64,000 nt of DNA from Paenibacillus catalpae (lineage in GTDB: Bacteria; Bacillota; Bacilli; Paenibacillales; Paenibacillaceae). The DNA lies in contig NZ_FOMT01000006.1 in assembly GCF_900112695.1 (NCBI RefSeq), forward strand, positions 434,777 to 498,776. The letters run 5' to 3'. Below, piece after piece: positions 27,060-35,753 of this stretch. The notes beneath the pieces are model-generated. The model was given only the letters and a program-made list of their open reading frames with translations. It was not told where the DNA came from and searched no databases. The translations under genes and the position numbers were made by a program. Every line of letters starts with the position of its first letter. Position 1 is the first letter of the stretch.

Positions 27060-28160
27060 ATGGCTTTGAAAGCTGGTGTCGTGGGTCTGCCGAACGTTGG
27101 CAAGTCCACTTTATTTAATGCAATAACGCAAGCAGGAGCGGAGTCCGCAAACTATCCGTTCTGTACGATTGACCCAAACGTGGGCGTTGTAGAAGTGCCG
27201 GACTACCGTCTGGACAAACTGACAGAGCTCGTGCAGCCGAACAAGACGGTTCCGACTGCCTTTGAATTCGTAGATATTGCCGGTCTTGTGGCAGGCGCAA
27301 GCAAGGGCGAAGGCCTGGGCAACAAATTTCTGGCGCATATCCGCGAAGTAGACGCGATCGTTCACGTTGTCCGCTGCTTCGAAGACGAGAATATTACGCA
27401 CGTGAACGGCAAAGTGGATCCTCTGGGCGATATCCAGACGATCAACCTTGAGCTGATTCTGGCGGATATCGAGTCCGTTGAGAAGAAAATCGACCGTTCC
27501 CGCAAAAACCTGAAAGGCGGCGACAAAAAAATCGCCCTCGAAGTGGAAGTGCTGGAACGCGTCAAGGAAGCTCTCTATAACGACCAGCCAGCGCGCAGCG
27601 TTGAGCTGTCGGATGACGAGAAGCTGATTATCCGCGATCTTCATCTGCTCACCATGAAGCCGGTGCTGTATGCGGCTAACGTAGCTGAGTCGGAAGTTGT
27701 CGATACGGATAATAACAAGTTCGTACAAGTGGTGCGTGAATTCGCAGCTGCCGAAGGCGCGCAAGTGGTGCCAATCAGCGCGAAGGTGGAAGAAGAGATC
27801 GCCGAGCTGGAAGGCGAAGACAAGGCTATGTTCCTCGAAGAGCTGGGACTGCAGGAATCCGGTCTTAACCGTTTGATCAACGCGGCTTACAAGCTGCTTG
27901 GCCTGTATACGTATTTCACGGCTGGCGTGCAGGAGGTTCGTGCCTGGACCATCCGCAAAGGCATGAAGGCGCCTCAAGCTGCCGGCGTTATTCATACCGA
28001 CTTCGAGCGCGGCTTCATTCGTGCCGAGGTTGTATCGTTCGAGGACCTGGCTGCTGCCGGTACGATGAACGTAGCGAAAGAAAGAGGACAGCTGCGCCTC
28101 GAAGGCAAAGAGTATGTGGTGCAGGACGGCGACGTTATGCACTTCCGCTTCAACGTTTAA
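27060..28160 (+). CDS. ychF: Redox-regulated ATPase/GTPase YchF
   Basis: A 366-residue Obg-family P-loop protein (OLA1/YchF), starting MALKAG at the ATG 27060; an in-frame GTG 12 nt earlier is less likely. P-loop GLPNVGKST at residues 9-17, switch region YPFCTIDPN, G3 DIAGLVAGAS and a C-terminal TGS-like domain (GVIHTDFERGFIRAEVV). YchF binds ATP in preference to GTP and associates with ribosomes; its precise role is linked to oxidative stress. A -10 TATAAT at 27013-27018 lies upstream. A strong terminator follows, so it is monocistronic. Confidence 0.95.
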   Translation: MALKAGVVGLPNVGKSTLFNAITQAGAESANYPFCTIDPNVGVVEVPDYRLDKLTELVQPNKTVPTAFEFVDIAGLVAGASKGEGLGNKFLAHIREVDAIVHVVRCFEDENITHVNGKVDPLGDIQTINLELILADIESVEKKIDRSRKNLKGGDKKIALEVEVLERVKEALYNDQPARSVELSDDEKLIIRDLHLLTMKPVLYAANVAESEVVDTDNNKFVQVVREFAAAEGAQVVPISAKVEEEIAELEGEDKAMFLEELGLQESGLNRLINAAYKLLGLYTYFTAGVQEVRAWTIRKGMKAPQAAGVIHTDFERGFIRAEVVSFEDLAAAGTMNVAKERGQLRLEGKEYVVQDGDVMHFRFNV

Positions 28161-28172
28161 TAGCAGCAGAAG

Positions 28173-28213
28173 AAACGGTATTGTTCTCTGGATCAGAGAG
28201 CAATACCGTTTTG
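28173..28213 (+). terminator. Rho-independent terminator of ychF
   Basis: AACGGTATTG and CAATACCGTT form the stem, with inner CTCT/AGAG and a T-rich end. Confidence 0.85.
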
Positions 28214-28323
28214 CTCTGTTCAAACGGATTCTGCCCTCTGTTCTGTCTAGCTCTAACGAGTCATGCGTAGAGCGGCTCGCAGGCGTACAATGGAGGGAAG
28301 CTAAAGAATAGGAGTATGGTGTT

Positions 28324-29940
28324 ATGACAGCAAATCAACATCCTTTTTCCAAACGTATTCTGGCAGCTGCCATGCTGCTTGTTGTATTCCTGCTTGCTCT
28401 TTCTCCGCAGGCTTTTGCGCATGCCACGCTGGAGAAGACGGTTCCGGCTGCTAATGCAAAGCTGGATCAAGCGCCTCCCTATGTGGAGCTTGCGTTTAAC
28501 GAAGCGGTTGAGCCCGGAGCAGGCTCACTTGAGGTGGTCGATTCCCAGTCGAATAAGATCAAAACAGAGGATGCTGTGCTCGAGAACGGAGGGGCAACGC
28601 TGAAGCTGCCTCTTCCGACGCTGGGGGACGGCGTTTATACGGTCTCCTACCATGTGATTTCGGAGGATGGCCATCCGGTCAGCGGCTCTTATGTGTTTGT
28701 TGTAGGCAACCCCCCGAACTGGAAAGATGCGGAGACGTTTGCTTCAACCGCGAATTCTTCAAAAGGAATGCAGCAAAATCTGCTTTATATTGTGCGGGTA
28801 CTCTACTATGCAGCGCTGCTGCTGGCAGCCGGCATCGCATTATGGTCAGTCTTTGTGAGGAAGCCAAGCGAATCGCTGCAGTCGACCTTTAAACGTTTGT
28901 CCGTGATCGGGATGCGGGCGCTTCTCTTGACCGTCCTGCTTCATATTTTCCTGCAGGTGAACGACTTGATGAAGGGGCAGCCTCTCTCCGCGTGGGGCAG
29001 TCTGTTTACGGATACAACAACCGGCCGGGCATGGCTGGAGCTGATTGTTCTGGTGCTGCTTGGTTTTGTCGCCCTGCGCTTTAACGAGAAATTTGTCAGC
29101 CTCCTGTGGGTTGTCCTGCTGCTTGGGGTGGAAAGCCTTATCGGCCATCCGGCAGCAAATGATCTGAAGGTGCTGACGATTGCCTTCGACTTTGTTCACT
29201 TGCTCGCGTCCGCCGTATGGGCAGGCGGTCTGGCCGTGCTCCTGTATGTCTGGTATGCCGACCGGAAGGAAGCGGGGCGCTTTGGCGCAATCTTCTCGCA
29301 AGGGGCTTTGATCTCTCTTGCCGTGCTGGTCATCAGCGGGGTGTTCATGACGATGCTGTTCCTGCCGAAGCTGTCGTATTTGTGGCTGACGACCTGGGGC
29401 GGCCTGCTGACGGTTAAAATTGTTCTCGTCATTGCTGTACTGGTGACGGGCACCTTGCTTCGCCTTCGGATGCGGAAGAGCGGCTTTCCTGCCGGCACTC
29501 TGCTGAAGGCGGATGCCATTATGATGGCATGTATCGTTGCGATTGCCGCCGTATTCACGTATATGAGTCCTCTGCCGGCCAACGAACCGTATAACTACCA
29601 TCAGATGGGCGAGGATATGCATGTGACGTTTAACGTATCGCCTAACGTGCCGGGAGGAGATAATACGATCGCCCTCCATGTATGGCTGCCGGAGGCGTCG
29701 GGAGCGCCCAAGTCGGTCATTCTCCGTCTGCGTTCAGACAGCAGGGAAGATGCGCCGATCGATATTCCGCTCGTCCAGAACAATGATGAGCCAAGCGATT
29801 CTTTCCCTGGATACGTCAGAGCATCCTTTGAAGCGACAGGTCCGTTCCTGCCGTATGCGGACAAATGGACAGCAGAGATCAGAGTCATGGATCAGGACGA
29901 TAATGAGCTTGTGCGGGAAACGCAGTTCCGGAATTATTAA
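28324..29940 (+). CDS. ycnJ: Copper uptake/resistance protein CopC-CopD fusion, YcnJ-like
   Basis: A 538-residue protein. The signal peptide is about 1-32 with cleavage at QAFA|HATLEK, leaving an N-terminal His that ligates Cu in CopC domains; DGHPVSGSYVFVV closes the CopC domain near residue 130. Residues about 155-425 form the CopD membrane domain with eight helices. A C-terminal extracellular beta domain of about 110 residues follows (MHVTFNVSPNVPGG..., YtkA/FixH-like). In B. subtilis YcnJ is needed for copper acquisition and is regulated by YcnK; no ycnK lies here. ycnI follows about 120 bp later. Confidence 0.9.
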   Translation: MTANQHPFSKRILAAAMLLVVFLLALSPQAFAHATLEKTVPAANAKLDQAPPYVELAFNEAVEPGAGSLEVVDSQSNKIKTEDAVLENGGATLKLPLPTLGDGVYTVSYHVISEDGHPVSGSYVFVVGNPPNWKDAETFASTANSSKGMQQNLLYIVRVLYYAALLLAAGIALWSVFVRKPSESLQSTFKRLSVIGMRALLLTVLLHIFLQVNDLMKGQPLSAWGSLFTDTTTGRAWLELIVLVLLGFVALRFNEKFVSLLWVVLLLGVESLIGHPAANDLKVLTIAFDFVHLLASAVWAGGLAVLLYVWYADRKEAGRFGAIFSQGALISLAVLVISGVFMTMLFLPKLSYLWLTTWGGLLTVKIVLVIAVLVTGTLLRLRMRKSGFPAGTLLKADAIMMACIVAIAAVFTYMSPLPANEPYNYHQMGEDMHVTFNVSPNVPGGDNTIALHVWLPEASGAPKSVILRLRSDSREDAPIDIPLVQNNDEPSDSFPGYVRASFEATGPFLPYADKWTAEIRVMDQDDNELVRETQFRNY

Positions 29941-30063
29941 CGCGGCCCGACACATAATAGTCATATCCGGGTAGCCCTTTCGAGTCATGTCAGGCGTGAT
30001 GCGTAGCTATATACTGATGGAAGATTAGCGGTGATACGCTTATGACTGGAAAGGGAGATGTAT

Positions 30064-30702
30064 ATGAAACAGATAAAAAAATGGACAATTGCGGCAGCGA
30101 TGGCGGTATGCCTGATGATGTTCGCGGGCGTGGCAAGCGCCCATGTAACGGTTCAACCGCCAAGCGTGCCGGCTAACTCGTATCAGGTATTCGCGGTTCG
30201 CGTGCCAAGCGAAGAGAAAGGCGTTAGCACCGTGAAGGTTCAGGTTAAGGTTGCGGAAGGTGCTGTCATTTCCCGCGTGGAGCCAAAGCCGGGCTGGACC
30301 AGCGAGCTGGAGAAGGATGCAGACGGTGCTGTAACAAGCATTACCTGGACAGCCGCGGAAGGCGGCGGTCTTAGCGAAACGGAGTTCACGGAATTCCGCA
30401 TGAGCGGCAAGGTGAATGAAGATGCGGCCCAGCTGGTGTGGAAAGCTTACCAGACTTACAGCGACAATAAAGTTGTCGAGTGGGTAGGAGCGGACGGCTC
30501 GGATAAGCCGGCTTCCGTGACTACGGTAACCGCGGCAACGGCTGAAGGCGACGGGCATGGCCATGATACGGGCGCTGCCGCAGAAGCAAGCGATGCGAAG
30601 GACTCGGACTCCGATTCGGCGCTTCCGCTGACCCTGTCGATTATCGCGGTGGCACTGGGTGCTGCAGCACTCGTCCTGGCGGCAAGAAAAAATAAGAAAT
30701 AA
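30064..30702 (+). CDS. ycnI: YcnI-family copper-binding membrane-anchored protein
   Basis: 212 residues from the ATG at 30064, after AAGGGAG; an ATG two codons earlier is less well spaced. The signal peptide ends ASA|HVTVQPPSVP, so the mature protein starts with the copper-ligand His (residue 27) of the DUF1775 cupredoxin-like fold. A histidine-bearing acidic linker (GDGHGHDTGAA) precedes a C-terminal membrane anchor (LPLTLSIIAVALGAAALVLAA) and KNKK tail. It likely hands copper to or from the YcnJ protein at the outer face of the membrane. Confidence 0.92.
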   Translation: MKQIKKWTIAAAMAVCLMMFAGVASAHVTVQPPSVPANSYQVFAVRVPSEEKGVSTVKVQVKVAEGAVISRVEPKPGWTSELEKDADGAVTSITWTAAEGGGLSETEFTEFRMSGKVNEDAAQLVWKAYQTYSDNKVVEWVGADGSDKPASVTTVTAATAEGDGHGHDTGAAAEASDAKDSDSDSALPLTLSIIAVALGAAALVLAARKNKK

Positions 30703-30711
30703 GAAGCATGA

Positions 30712-30751
30712 AGGGGCTCCGTTTTCCTTAGGGAATATACGGGGCCTCTTT
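30712..30751 (+). terminator. Rho-independent terminator of the ycnJI genes
   Basis: AGGGGCTCCGT pairs with ACGGGGCCTCT (two G-U wobbles), followed by TTT. Confidence 0.65.
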
Positions 30752-30797
30752 CAAGGCGACTTAGGCAAATACACCAGTCGAAAAAGCAGGCCTTGTG

Positions 30798-30806
30798 TGC
30801 TATAAT
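30798..30806 (+). promoter_or_regulatory. Extended -10 promoter of prfA
   Basis: TGCTATAAT, a TGn-TATAAT motif, about 40 nt before the prfA start. No clear -35. Confidence 0.6.
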
Positions 30807-30848
30807 GGGTGATACAAGTCAAAAAGGAATTTATAGAGGTGAATCATT

Positions 30849-31919
30849 GTGTTGGACCGTTTACAAGCGCTCGCAGACCGTTACGAGAAGTTAAGTGAAC
30901 TGTTGTGCGATCCGGATGTAGCAAGTGATCCGAAGCGCCTGCGGGAGTATTCCAAGGAGCAATCGGATTTACAAGAGGCTTATGAAGCCTTCACAGAATA
31001 TAAGCAAGTGTCGGAGCAGCTCGAGGACGCCAAGATTATGCAAGGCGAGAAGCTCGACGACGAAATGCGCGAAATGGTGAAGATGGAGATCGATGAGCTT
31101 TCCGCGCGCAAGGCCGAATTGGATGAGAAGATTCGCATCGTTCTCCTGCCGAAAGACCCTAACGATGACAAGAACGTTATCGTTGAGATCCGCGGCGCCG
31201 CAGGCGGAGACGAAGCTGCTTTGTTCGCATACGAGCTTTATCGGATGTACACGAAGTTTGCGGATGCGCAAGGCTGGCGTTGTGAGCTGATGGATTTGAA
31301 CGAGAATGATTTGGGCGGCTTTAAAGAGGTCATCTTCATGATTACCGGCAAAGGCGCATACAGCAAGATGAAATATGAGAGCGGCGCACACCGCGTGCAG
31401 CGTATTCCGGTAACGGAATCCGGCGGCCGTATTCATACGTCGACTTCTACCGTTTCGGTTATGCCGGAGGTTGAAGAAGTCGAGGTTGAGATTCTCGATA
31501 AAGATATTCGGATCGATACGTTCTGCTCCAGCGGCGCAGGCGGTCAGTCCGTTAATACAACGAAATCGGCGGTTCGCGTTCTTCACGTGCCGACTGGTAT
31601 CATGGCGACTTGCCAAGACGGCAAATCGCAGAACGAGAACAAGGCGAAGGCGCTTCAAGTACTTCGTGCCCGGATCTCCGATGTTCGCCGTCAAGAAGAA
31701 GAGGCGAAATATGCAGGCGAGCGGAAGCTCAAAGTGGGTACGGGCGACCGAAGCGAACGTATTCGTACGTACAACTTCCCGCAAAGCCGCGTGACGGACC
31801 ATCGTATTGGTCTTACACTGCATAAGCTTGATTCCGTTATGAACGGCGATATGGAGGAGATCGTGTCCTCGCTGACGATTGCCGAGCAGGCGGAATTGAT
31901 GGAGAGAGAGCTGAACTAA
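30849..31919 (+). CDS. prfA: Peptide chain release factor 1
   Basis: A 356-residue RF1 that reads UAA and UAG and hydrolyses peptidyl-tRNA. It has the codon-reading tripeptide PVT in RIPVTESGGRIHTS and the catalytic GGQ in SSGAGGQSVNTTKSAVR near residue 231. The N-terminal coiled-coil domain spans residues 1-100. PVT rather than SPF separates it from RF2. GTG start after GAGGTGA. It is followed by prmC, which methylates this GGQ glutamine; the pair is the conserved order. Confidence 0.97.
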   Translation: MLDRLQALADRYEKLSELLCDPDVASDPKRLREYSKEQSDLQEAYEAFTEYKQVSEQLEDAKIMQGEKLDDEMREMVKMEIDELSARKAELDEKIRIVLLPKDPNDDKNVIVEIRGAAGGDEAALFAYELYRMYTKFADAQGWRCELMDLNENDLGGFKEVIFMITGKGAYSKMKYESGAHRVQRIPVTESGGRIHTSTSTVSVMPEVEEVEVEILDKDIRIDTFCSSGAGGQSVNTTKSAVRVLHVPTGIMATCQDGKSQNENKAKALQVLRARISDVRRQEEEAKYAGERKLKVGTGDRSERIRTYNFPQSRVTDHRIGLTLHKLDSVMNGDMEEIVSSLTIAEQAELMERELN

Positions 31920-31967
31920 GGCATTTTGCAAATGTCTTTAAGACCCTCGAGAAGGGATGCTAGAGAG

Positions 31968-32921
31968 ATGATTGATCATAAGGACGAACGGGTGTTTTTT
32001 GAGTCGTCGTTTACCATTAGGGAAGCCTGCGTGCAGGCTTCTTCGTTTTTGGAGGGGCTTGGCGTGATGGAGCCGCGCTCTAATGTAGAGCGGCTGCTTA
32101 TGCATCTGCTTGGCATCGAGCGGTCAACGATGCTGCGCGATTTCGCGGAGCCGTTCCCGGCAGAACATGCCGCGGAATGGGTCGAGCTCATCCGCCGCAA
32201 GGCGGCGGGCGAGCCGGTGCAGTATATCATCGGCGAGGAATGGTTCTACGGCCGGCCGTTTACGGTGACGCCGGCTACGCTTATTCCGCGGCCCGAGACG
32301 GAGCTGCTCGTCGAGGCCGTGCTTGAGGCGGCCGATCAGCTGTGGCCGCCTGACGGGGCTGTTGGGCCGACGGTTGTTGACGTCGGCACAGGCACCGGCG
32401 CCATCGGCGTGACGCTTGCTTCGCAGCGTCCGCGCTGGCGCGTATGCGCGTCCGATCTGTCGCCGGACGCGCTGGAGGTCGCCCGCACGAATGCGGCCCG
32501 CCATGAGGCGGCGGGACGCATGGCATTCGTGCAGGGCGACCTGCTGGCGCCGTTTGCGAAGCGCGGCGCCGCAGGGGCACTCGATGCGGAGGGCGTCCGC
32601 ATCGACGTGCTGGTGTCCAATCCGCCGTATATCCCGGCGGATGATCTTGCGGGCCTCCAGCCCGAGGTGCGCGATTACGAGCCGCGCCTCGCGCTGGACG
32701 GCGGAGCGGACGGGCTGGATCCGTACCGCCGCATGGTGGAGCAGCTGCCGTCGCTCGTGCAGCTGCCGCGTATTGTCGCCTTCGAGCTTGGCATGGGCCA
32801 AGCCCATGACGTCGCCGCGCTGCTGCGGGATGTCGGCCAATGGGACGACATCCGCATCATTACCGACTATGGCGGCATCGAACGCCATGTCATCGCTGTC
32901 CGTACAACCGGCAATACGTAA
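31968..32921 (+). CDS. prmC: Release factor glutamine N5-methyltransferase
   Basis: 317 residues from the ATG at 31968; an in-frame ATG at 31932 is possible. The N-terminal helical domain (FTIREACVQASSFLEGLGV) recognises release factors. The SAM site is VVDVGTGTGAIGVTLA, and the catalytic NPPY is in VLVSNPPYIPADDL near residue 218. It methylates the GGQ glutamine of RF1/RF2. The gene is more GC-rich than its neighbours, particularly 32160-32830. A near-perfect terminator follows. Confidence 0.95.
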   Translation: MIDHKDERVFFESSFTIREACVQASSFLEGLGVMEPRSNVERLLMHLLGIERSTMLRDFAEPFPAEHAAEWVELIRRKAAGEPVQYIIGEEWFYGRPFTVTPATLIPRPETELLVEAVLEAADQLWPPDGAVGPTVVDVGTGTGAIGVTLASQRPRWRVCASDLSPDALEVARTNAARHEAAGRMAFVQGDLLAPFAKRGAAGALDAEGVRIDVLVSNPPYIPADDLAGLQPEVRDYEPRLALDGGADGLDPYRRMVEQLPSLVQLPRIVAFELGMGQAHDVAALLRDVGQWDDIRIITDYGGIERHVIAVRTTGNT

Positions 32922-32934
32922 ATGAATCAACTCA

Positions 32935-32973
32935 CCCCCGGCAGGCGTCTAAAGACGCCTGCCGGGGGTTTTT
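32935..32973 (+). terminator. Rho-independent terminator of prfA-prmC
   Basis: A perfect 15-bp GC-rich stem (32935-32949 with 32954-32968), 4-nt loop and T5 tail. Confidence 0.95.
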
Positions 32974-33040
32974 ATTTGCAGTGCAGAAGTGATGGCTTCA
33001 TTTATGAAAACAACTCTATCATTTTCATTTTTGCTGCTAG

Positions 33041-33070
33041 GTTTATAGAGACGGGATCGCGGACATAATG
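33041..33070 (+). promoter_or_regulatory. Candidate sigma-F promoter of spoIIR
   Basis: GTTTA (33041-33045), 15-nt spacer, then GGACATAATG (33061-33070), which approaches the sigma-F patterns GHATR and GG-rich -10. spoIIR is sigma-F dependent in B. subtilis, which supports the reading. Confidence 0.5.
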
Positions 33071-33138
33071 ACGGATAGATACGTTCCGGAACGCAAGCTG
33101 ACGCACTGACGGGTGCGATCGAGAGGAGCTTGTGTCAT

Positions 33139-33885
33139 ATGAACCGCACTAATTCCCTTTTTTATTTCCGTAAATCCTATGGCTTGTTGATTATCGCATT
33201 ATTTGTTCTGGTGATGAGCTGGGAGCAGCAGCGTACAGACGCGGCAATGGTAGAGACGCTTATTCCGCAGGATTCGATTCGTCTTCGTATTCTGGCTAAT
33301 TCGGATGCGCCTGCTGATCAAGCGGTGAAACGCGTCGTCCGTGATGCCGTCGTGAAAGCAATGGACGGTTGGGTAACCGGTCCGCAAACAATTGAAGAAG
33401 CGCGCCAAACGGTGCATGATCATATGGGTGAAATCGAGGAGATCGTTGCCGATGTGCTGGTAAGCCGCGGGTTTGATTACTCGTATAAGGCGGAGCTTGG
33501 CATGGTGCAGTTCCCTACCAAAATGTACAGCAGTGAAGTATATCCAGCAGGTGACTATGAAGCTCTTCTGATTACGCTTGGCGAGGGTCAAGGTCAAAAC
33601 TGGTGGTGCGTATTGTTCCCGCCGCTTTGCTTCATCGACGCTGCAACAGGCGAAGCCGCAGCCGCTGATCCGGACTCCGACGCGGCAAAAGCAGAAACGG
33701 TAAAGACAGCTTCCGCTGACGGCAAAGACACTGCAAAGGCAGAAAAAGCAACAGACAGCAAGTCCGAGGCTTCCGTACAAAAAGCCGGGGAGGACAATAA
33801 GCAAGGCGAAGCGCCTGAAGCAAAATTTTTCCTGTGGGAAATGATTCAACAGTTCATCCACTGGCTGAAAGGCCTGTTCTCCTAA
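33139..33885 (+). CDS. spoIIR: Stage II sporulation protein R
   Basis: 248 residues from the ATG at 33139. SpoIIR is secreted by the forespore and triggers SpoIIGA processing of pro-sigma-E in the mother cell. Visible family marks are an N-terminal membrane/signal segment (YGLLIIALFVLVMSW), IRLRILANSDAPADQ and the closing core NWWCVLFPPLCFID near residue 155-170. Beyond the core there is an unusual low-complexity stretch rich in Ala, Lys, Asp and Glu (about 175-225) and an aromatic amphipathic tail (FFLWEMIQQFIHWLKGLFS). The gene lies at the head of the conserved ywl-type gene order. Confidence 0.93.
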   Translation: MNRTNSLFYFRKSYGLLIIALFVLVMSWEQQRTDAAMVETLIPQDSIRLRILANSDAPADQAVKRVVRDAVVKAMDGWVTGPQTIEEARQTVHDHMGEIEEIVADVLVSRGFDYSYKAELGMVQFPTKMYSSEVYPAGDYEALLITLGEGQGQNWWCVLFPPLCFIDAATGEAAAADPDSDAAKAETVKTASADGKDTAKAEKATDSKSEASVQKAGEDNKQGEAPEAKFFLWEMIQQFIHWLKGLFS

Positions 33886-34010
33886 TCGGCAATGACGGCG
33901 GTCCCGGCTGCATGGCAGCACAGCGGGGCCGCCGCTCTGCAATTGAGACCGTATATGCTATAATGGGGGCAGTCAGATGAACTTATAATAGCAGGGATTG
34001 AAGGATAGAG

Positions 34011-35084
34011 ATGACAATAACGAAGGTTTGGCGGGCAGCAGTGGATGGCGATGCTGCCGTGCTGGCCGGACAATTGGAGGAAGCGGCAGCGCTGCTAAGT
34101 GAGGGGCACCTTGTCGCGTTTCCGACGGAAACGGTGTACGGTCTTGGTGCCGATGCCCGTAATACGAAGGCGGTTGAAGGCATCTTCCGGGCAAAAGGCA
34201 GACCGTCGGACAATCCGCTTATCGTGCATATCGCAGATGAACGACAGCTGGGTGAGCTTGTGCTCCCTTATCCGGAGCTTGCCCGACGGCTGATGAAAGA
34301 GCTGTGGCCGGGTCCTCTTACGATTGTACTGCCTGTGCGTCCAGAAGCAGTGTCGCCGCTGGTTACGGCAGGGCTTTCCACCGTTGGTGTCCGAATGCCG
34401 GATCATCCTGCCGCGCTTGCCCTCATCCGGCAATCCGGCTGTCCGGTAGCTGCTCCAAGCGCTAACCGCTCGGGCCGTCCGAGCCCTACGCTCGCAGAGC
34501 ATGTGCTGGAGGATCTGGACGGAAAAATCAGCGGCGTTGTAGACGGCGGAGCAACCGGTGTCGGACTGGAATCGACAGTCATTGAGCTGCCGGATTCGGA
34601 TACGATCCGTATTCTAAGGCCGGGCGGCATCACTGCCGAACAGCTGCAAAGCGCAGCTCCGGAAGCAACCATAGACGCTCCGGCATCAGCCAAGTCCGAA
34701 ATAACGGAAGCGCCTCGTTCACCAGGAATGAAATATACGCATTATGCTCCTGAAGGCGACCTCACGATTGTGCAAGGTCATGATCCATCTGAGGTAACCC
34801 TATACATTCAAGAGCAGGTAAATGCAACAAAAGCATCGCGTCTGAAGACGGGCGTTCTGGTCTTTGATGAAAGACGTACCGCTTATGATGCCGATCTGGT
34901 CCTCACTTACGGCAGCGAGCTGCATCTGGAGCAGGCCGCACACAGACTGTATGCGGCCCTCCGCCGTTTTGACGCCGAGGGCGTGCAGCTCATATGGGCG
35001 GAGGGCTGCTCCGAAGAAGGAATCGGCCTTGCTCTGATGAATCGTCTTGCGAAAGCCGCGGGGCATCAAATCGTCCGGATTTAG
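34011..35084 (+). CDS. ywlC: L-threonylcarbamoyladenylate synthase (Sua5/YwlC type)
   Basis: A 357-residue enzyme that makes threonylcarbamoyl-AMP from threonine, bicarbonate and ATP for the t6A modification at tRNA position 37. The YrdC domain covers the first 200 residues (VAFPTETVYGLGADA, IFRAKGRPSDNPLIVHI, PSANRSGRPSPT, GLESTVIEL). The C-terminal Sua5 domain begins after SPGMKYTHYAPEG, about residue 238. Its length marks the two-domain Sua5 form, also called TsaC2. ATG after AAGGATAGAG. Position between spoIIR and mntP is as in B. subtilis. Confidence 0.94.
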   Translation: MTITKVWRAAVDGDAAVLAGQLEEAAALLSEGHLVAFPTETVYGLGADARNTKAVEGIFRAKGRPSDNPLIVHIADERQLGELVLPYPELARRLMKELWPGPLTIVLPVRPEAVSPLVTAGLSTVGVRMPDHPAALALIRQSGCPVAAPSANRSGRPSPTLAEHVLEDLDGKISGVVDGGATGVGLESTVIELPDSDTIRILRPGGITAEQLQSAAPEATIDAPASAKSEITEAPRSPGMKYTHYAPEGDLTIVQGHDPSEVTLYIQEQVNATKASRLKTGVLVFDERRTAYDADLVLTYGSELHLEQAAHRLYAALRRFDAEGVQLIWAEGCSEEGIGLALMNRLAKAAGHQIVRI

Positions 35085-35096
35085 AGTAGTATGTTT

Positions 35097-35145
35097 GTCC
35101 CCTTGTCCGCATATCTTGGTTAAGAATGGATGTGGACATGGGGGC
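35097..35145 (+). promoter_or_regulatory. Hairpin sequestering the mntP ribosome site
   Basis: GTCCCCTTGTCC (35097-35108) can pair with GGACATGGGGGC (35134-35145), 12 positions with one mismatch and one G-U. The 3' arm contains the GGGGG that serves as the Shine-Dalgarno for the GTG at 35152. It does not resemble the yybP-ykoY manganese riboswitch core. Confidence 0.5.
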
Positions 35146-35151
35146 GATAGC

Positions 35152-35712
35152 GTGACTGATGCAACTTTACATGCCGGACAATTCGCGACACTGCTCATTA
35201 TGGCAGTTGCGCTTGGCATGGATGCTTTTTCGTTGGGGATCGGAATTGGACTGAAGGGAATCCGCCTGCGAGATGTGCTGCGATTAAGCACAATCATCGC
35301 GGTATTCCATGTAATCATGCCGCTTGGCGGTATATATGCCGGCCATTTTGTGAGCGGTCTGCTGGGACATGTTGCTACAATGGCGGCAGGTGTATTGCTT
35401 CTTCTGCTTGGCGGGCATATGATATACAGCTCGCTCAAGGGAGAATCTGTTCAATCGATCGACTACCGTTCCTCGGTCGGAACGTTTTTATTTGCGTTTA
35501 GCGTCAGCATCGATTCTTTTTCCGTTGGCGTGACGCTTGGCATGTTCGAGGCCGATATCTTGCTTACCGTCCTGCTGTTTGGTTTTTTCGGCGGCTTGAT
35601 GTCCGTACTCGGGCTGCTTCTCGGACGCCGGGTCAGCGAGAACCTGGGCGGCTACGGGGAAGCGCTTGGCGGAGCGATCTTGCTCATTTTCGGACTGTTA
35701 TTTATATTCTAA
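35152..35712 (+). CDS. mntP: Putative manganese efflux pump MntP
   Basis: 186 residues from the GTG at 35152. It has six predicted transmembrane helices in two inverted halves, each with the family Asp motif: MAVALGMDAFSLGIGIGLKG and FAFSVSIDSFSVGVTLGMFE. This is the MntP (DUF204, YwlD) family that exports Mn2+. I chose this start because upstream frame residues are not membrane-like and overlap a hairpin. The gene sits between ywlC and ywlE as in B. subtilis; 67 bp separate it from ywlC. Confidence 0.9.
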   Translation: MTDATLHAGQFATLLIMAVALGMDAFSLGIGIGLKGIRLRDVLRLSTIIAVFHVIMPLGGIYAGHFVSGLLGHVATMAAGVLLLLLGGHMIYSSLKGESVQSIDYRSSVGTFLFAFSVSIDSFSVGVTLGMFEADILLTVLLFGFFGGLMSVLGLLLGRRVSENLGGYGEALGGAILLIFGLLFIF

Positions 35713-35753
35713 GATAATGACATATTCAGCCTTACCAGAAAGGGGAATGCAGC

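Noticed and set aside
32160..32830. Foreign origin of the GC-rich part of prmC
   Set aside because: The gene is in its conserved place after prfA and all motifs are intact; composition alone is not enough.
35085..35151. yybP-ykoY manganese riboswitch before mntP
   Set aside because: The gap is only 67 nt and lacks the conserved core; only a simple stem covering the ribosome site is seen.
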